This document shows, piece by piece, positions 5,970 through 7,978 of a stretch of DNA of 7,978 nt. Position numbers and translations under genes: made by a program. The stretch comes from an uncultured Eubacteriales bacterium (GTDB taxonomy: Bacteria > Bacillota > Clostridia > Oscillospirales > Acutalibacteraceae). The notes under the pieces are model-generated. The model made no database searches, was not told where the DNA came from, and saw only the letters and a program-made list of their open reading frames with translations. How positions within the stretch are numbered: the first letter of the stretch is position 1; every line of letters starts with the position of its first letter. The stretch spans positions 1-7,978 of the forward strand of contig CAKTXU010000068.1 of the NCBI GenBank assembly GCA_934630995.1. Reading direction: 5' to 3'.

Positions 5970-6617
5970 TCAGGATTCCCGCTTTTTCCGAAACAGTACG
6001 ATAAGAACGAGGTCCATGGATATACAGATCCCCAGGTACAGCAGCCAGCACAATCCATAGCCTGCCAGCGAATTTCCCGGCAGAGGAAGGGGCGCTATCA
6101 TTCCCGTATATCCGCCAAGCAATCCAGCCGCCACATTATAACAGAGCGACAAGGGGATAAATGCCAACGCCCACAAATTGATCAGCCAAAACCGCTCCCA
6201 AGCCTTTATTTTCGTACCCTCGGCCCCGACCGCCTGTCCGATGGCAAAAACCGTGCACCCTATCGCCATCATGACAAGTCCGACCGCAACGGAAAACGCA
6301 CGCTGGGCCTCATGCCATATTATGACGGCCATAACCAAGCCGATAAAATTGAGAGCCGATCCAATAACCGTAAAAATTCCCGCGGCCGGTTTATGAGAAG
6401 TTTCTTCCAATTTTGGCTCGATTCCTTTTAATAAATAATCCGTAGTGACTCCAAAATACGTACTTAAAAGCAGAATCTTTTCAATATCCGGCGTACTTTG
6501 CCCGCTTTCCCATTTGGACACGGATTGACGGGATACCCCCATTTTATCCGCCAAGTCTTCCTGCGACATGCCTTCGTTCCTTCTTAGGTGTTGAATCCTG
6601 TCGGCTATATTCACCAT
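5970..6617 (-). CDS. XRE-family transcriptional regulator with four C-terminal membrane helices
   Basis: A 215-residue protein with an N-terminal Cro/CI-type helix-turn-helix at about 6-61. The motif LRRNEGMSQEDLADKMGVSR followed by QSVSKWESGQSTPD shows the classic recognition helix, and YLLKG (61-65) closes the domain. After a short linker, four hydrophobic segments follow (about 80-101, 108-131, 143-165 and 188-210), so the DNA-binding domain would be tethered to the membrane. This HTH-plus-membrane layout is common in Firmicutes; signals and targets are mostly unknown. I chose ATG 6617 because AGAGGAG lies just upstream; an ATG at 6635 would overlap that site. The gene lies 190 bp upstream of the DUF3343-desulfurase pair on the same strand and could control it or be cotranscribed. 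It is 120 bp downstream of the thioesterase stop. DNA binding is well supported; target and signal are unknown. Confidence 0.88.
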   Translation of the reverse strand: MVNIADRIQHLRRNEGMSQEDLADKMGVSRQSVSKWESGQSTPDIEKILLLSTYFGVTTDYLLKGIEPKLEETSHKPAAGIFTVIGSALNFIGLVMAVIIWHEAQRAFSVAVGLVMMAIGCTVFAIGQAVGAEGTKIKAWERFWLINLWALAFIPLSLCYNVAAGLLGGYTGMIAPLPLPGNSLAGYGLCWLLYLGICISMDLVLIVLFRKKRES

Positions 6618-6680
6618 AAACACTCCTCTTCTCATTGATATGAGCAGAATAGCAAAAATAGCCGTTGCATATCCACCATG

Positions 6681-6700
6681 TTTCCTTGGAAATTTGTCAA
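6681..6700 (-). promoter_or_regulatory. Weak candidate promoter/operator of the XRE regulator gene
   Basis: On the minus strand a perfect TTGACA (6700-6695) lies about 80 bases ahead of the XRE start. An inverted repeat, TTTCC-TT-GGAAA on the plus strand (6681-6692), sits immediately downstream of it, where an autoregulating repressor might bind. I cannot find a convincing -10 box at 16-18 bp, so this is only a candidate. Confidence 0.25.
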
Positions 6701-6737
6701 CCGCCAGTTGCCATACGAATAATTTGTGACAAAAGAT

Positions 6738-7211
6738 TCAAAAGCCCTCCAGACGCCGCCTAGTTCGCAGGGCACGGCGGCGTTCCCCGGACTCCCATTC
6801 CGCCTTTTCCATCTCCCCGTCGATCAGGAGACCCGGTACTTCCGCGGGCTGCTCCTTCTCATCCAACGCCACCAGCACCAGATAAGCGCGGTTGACCGCT
6901 TTGCGGGTACCGGTCAGATCCTCCACATAGGTATCCACCCGCACCTCCATGGAGGTACGCCCCACATAAGTTATACGGCCGATAAGGACCAGGGTATCAT
7001 TGACATAGGCGCCTTCCTTGAACTGGAGGTTGTCGATGGCGGCGGTGATGACATTGCGCCCGGAATGACGCCGTGCCACCACTCCCGCCACCACGTCTAT
7101 CCATTCCACCAGCTTGCCGCCGAATAAGCGTCCGGCGCCGTTTATATGCTCAGGTATGAGGATTTGAATCTGTTCGGTGCGGGACTCCTCCACCCGTCTG
7201 GGCTTGAGCAA
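6738..7211 (-). CDS. Hotdog-fold acyl-CoA thioesterase (YciA/BACH-like)
   Basis: A 157-residue protein of the single-hotdog acyl-CoA hydrolase group, which splits acyl-CoA into free fatty acid and CoA in the cytoplasm. The signature is near the N-terminus: SRTEQIQILIPEHINGAGRLFGG (10-32) followed by the helix KLVEWIDVVAGVVARRHSG (33-51). Asn24 and Asp40 occupy the expected catalytic positions. Further strands include TAAIDNLQFKEGAYVNDTL and YVGRTSMEVRVDTY. The C-terminal tail is charged and arginine-rich (ERRRALRTRRRLEGF). The natural start appears to be TTG at 7211: AAGGGGGG lies six bases upstream and homology begins right after it. The frame stays open to an ATG at 7367, but those residues overlap ispF and resemble no hotdog protein. 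The start is 13 bp after the ispF stop, so it belongs to the ispD-ispF transcript. Substrate chain length is unknown. Confidence 0.88.
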   Translation of the reverse strand: MLKPRRVEESRTEQIQILIPEHINGAGRLFGGKLVEWIDVVAGVVARRHSGRNVITAAIDNLQFKEGAYVNDTLVLIGRITYVGRTSMEVRVDTYVEDLTGTRKAVNRAYLVLVALDEKEQPAEVPGLLIDGEMEKAEWESGERRRALRTRRRLEGF

Positions 7212-7217
7212 GATTTT

Positions 7218-7225
7218 CCCCCCTT
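7218..7225 (-). promoter_or_regulatory. Ribosome binding site fixing the TTG start of the thioesterase
   Basis: AAGGGGGG on the minus strand ends six bases before TTG 7211. Its first A is also the last base of the ispF stop codon (TGA 7227-7225), which suggests translational handover from ispF. This site decides the rare TTG start against the distant ATG at 7367. Confidence 0.7.
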
Positions 7226-7692
7226 CAAAAAAGAAGGCAGACTGCGTGAGCCGCCATGCCCTCGCCGGAGCCGGTGAAGCCCAGCCCCTCCTCTGTGGTG
7301 GCCTTGACACTGACGGCGTCCGTACCGATGCCGCAGGCGGCCGCCAAATTGGTTCGCATCTCCCCAATATAGGGCGCCAGCTTGGGACGCTGGGCCAATA
7401 TGGTGCAATCGATGTTGCTTATTGCGTAACCGGCCTCCCGGATGACACGGACAGCCTGCGCCAGCAGCGCGAGGCTGTCCGCTCCCTCATAGCGGGGATC
7501 CGTATCCGGAAACAAGGCACCGATATCCCCCATTGCAGCCGCGCCCAGCAGAGCGTCGGTCACCGCGTGCGCCAGTACATCCGCATCGGAATACCCCAGC
7601 AGACCCTTGTCATATGGTATGGTTACCCCGCCTAGAATAAGAGCCCGTCCTTCCGTGAGGCGGTGTACGTCATAACCGTGACCAATGCGCAT
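7225..7692 (-). CDS. ispF: 2-C-methyl-D-erythritol 2,4-cyclodiphosphate synthase IspF
   Basis: A 155-residue enzyme, the usual length, catalysing the fifth step of the MEP route: CDP-methylerythritol 2-phosphate is cyclised to MEcPP with release of CMP, in a trimer with a divalent metal at each active site. The start MRIGHGYDVHRL carries the metal ligands Asp8 and His10, and the third ligand His42 lies in SDADVLAHA. GDIGALFPDTDPRY (55-68) and ATTEEGLGFTGSGEG (131-145) are the other family blocks. The residue before SDADV is Tyr34, where most IspF proteins have His. ATG 7692 has an excellent GGAGGAG site (7704-7698) five bases upstream; an in-frame ATG at 7731 lies inside ispD and is unlikely. 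The start shares one base with the ispD stop (TGATG), so the two are translationally coupled. Confidence 0.96.
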   Translation of the reverse strand: MRIGHGYDVHRLTEGRALILGGVTIPYDKGLLGYSDADVLAHAVTDALLGAAAMGDIGALFPDTDPRYEGADSLALLAQAVRVIREAGYAISNIDCTILAQRPKLAPYIGEMRTNLAAACGIGTDAVSVKATTEEGLGFTGSGEGMAAHAVCLLF

Positions 7693-7978
7693 CAGAACTC
7701 CTCCTTTCCGCGGAGAAGCCCCTCCGCGCACGCCACATCTTCGGGTGTGGTTATCTTAATATTGGCATATTCGCCCTCCACTAAACGCACAGGGCGCCCC
7801 AGCCCCTCCACAAGCTGGCAGTCGTCGGTGTAATCGAGGCCGCAGTTCTCCGCCCGTCGGAGCGCCTCCAGATACAGACACCGTTCAAAGCCCTGCGGCG
7901 TCTGGACGTTCCAAAGAAAACGCCTATCGGGCGTCGCCGTGATAAAGCCGTTCTCATCCGCCTCCTTGATGGTGTCCT
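7692..7978 (-). CDS. ispD: 2-C-methyl-D-erythritol 4-phosphate cytidylyltransferase IspD (C-terminal part)
   Basis: The last 94 codons of a gene whose start lies beyond the right edge of the window. IspD joins CTP and methylerythritol 4-phosphate to give CDP-methylerythritol, the third MEP step. Reading from the edge, DTIKEAD leads to the family block LWNVQTPQGFE, then YTDDCQLVEGLG (the TDD-x-x-LVE block) and finally YANIKITTPEDVACAEGLL, all in the right order and spacing for IspD. The TGA stop (7694-7692) overlaps the ispF ATG by one base. About 60% of the protein, including the N-terminal nucleotide-binding loop, is outside the window, so its intactness cannot be judged. Confidence 0.93.
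   Translation of the reverse strand, partial: DTIKEADENGFITATPDRRFLWNVQTPQGFERCLYLEALRRAENCGLDYTDDCQLVEGLGRPVRLVEGEYANIKITTPEDVACAEGLLRGKEEF

Noticed and set aside
5815..6051. A 78-codon minus-strand frame bridging the XRE 3' end and the gap before DUF3343, ending in ATGA with the upstream DUF3343 ATG
   Set aside because: It begins inside the XRE gene in another frame, has no good ribosome binding site and no recognisable domain, and its apparent overlap depends on the less likely long start of DUF3343.
6753..6783. 8-bp inverted repeat ACGCCGCC/GGCGGCGT in the thioesterase 3' end as an operon terminator
   Set aside because: It lies inside the coding sequence in arginine-rich codons, has a 15-base loop, and the T-rich stretch is nine bases away; an alternative GCCCT/AGGGC stem is short. 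Possible, but not supportable as a call.

Overview
The window looks like chromosomal DNA of a Gram-positive anaerobe of the Clostridia, probably an Oscillospirales/Ruminococcaceae-type gut lineage. The reasons are the gene content (diadenylate cyclase CdaA with YbbR-type CdaR, the IspD/IspF isoprenoid genes, a TIGR01977-type cysteine desulfurase coupled to a DUF3343 protein), GGAGG-like ribosome binding sites, and G+C-rich coding sequence. This placement rests on gene families only. Nine genes or gene parts lie on the minus strand and one (an MFS transporter) on the plus strand. I see no phage genes, transposase, CRISPR array, tRNA or rRNA.

Layout from left to right. (1) 47-136: a 29-codon remnant of an Fpg/Nei-like DNA glycosylase gene, ATGA-coupled to a GNAT acetyltransferase (133-594) and running into A+T-rich sequence at the window edge. 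(2) 680-2895: cdaA and cdaR, overlapping by ATGA. They make and control cyclic di-AMP; the usual third gene, glmM, is not next to them. (3) 2896-3160: a divergent promoter region with a good sigma-A-type promoter for the MFS gene, a fair one for cdaA, and a 9-bp inverted repeat over the cdaA start region. (4) 3161-4342: an MFS transporter, ending in a perfect 20-bp-stem palindrome that serves as a shared terminator with the convergent gene. (5) 4380-5779: a cysteine desulfurase-family enzyme and a small DUF3343 protein, ATGA-coupled, a pairing known from sulfur/selenium handling. They are preceded by a 190-bp leader with two inverted repeats. (6) 5970-6617: an XRE repressor-like protein with four membrane helices. 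(7) 6738-7978: the tail of ispD, then ispF, then an acyl-CoA thioesterase in one tight run.

How the genes work together. CdaA and CdaR form a membrane c-di-AMP synthesis and control unit. IspD and IspF are the third and fifth enzymes of the MEP isoprenoid route. The DUF3343/cysteine desulfurase pair probably moves sulfur or selenium to an acceptor encoded elsewhere. Most of the window is ordinary core genome. The points most worth following are the structured leader of the DUF3343-desulfurase pair, the truncated glycosylase and the shared terminator palindrome.
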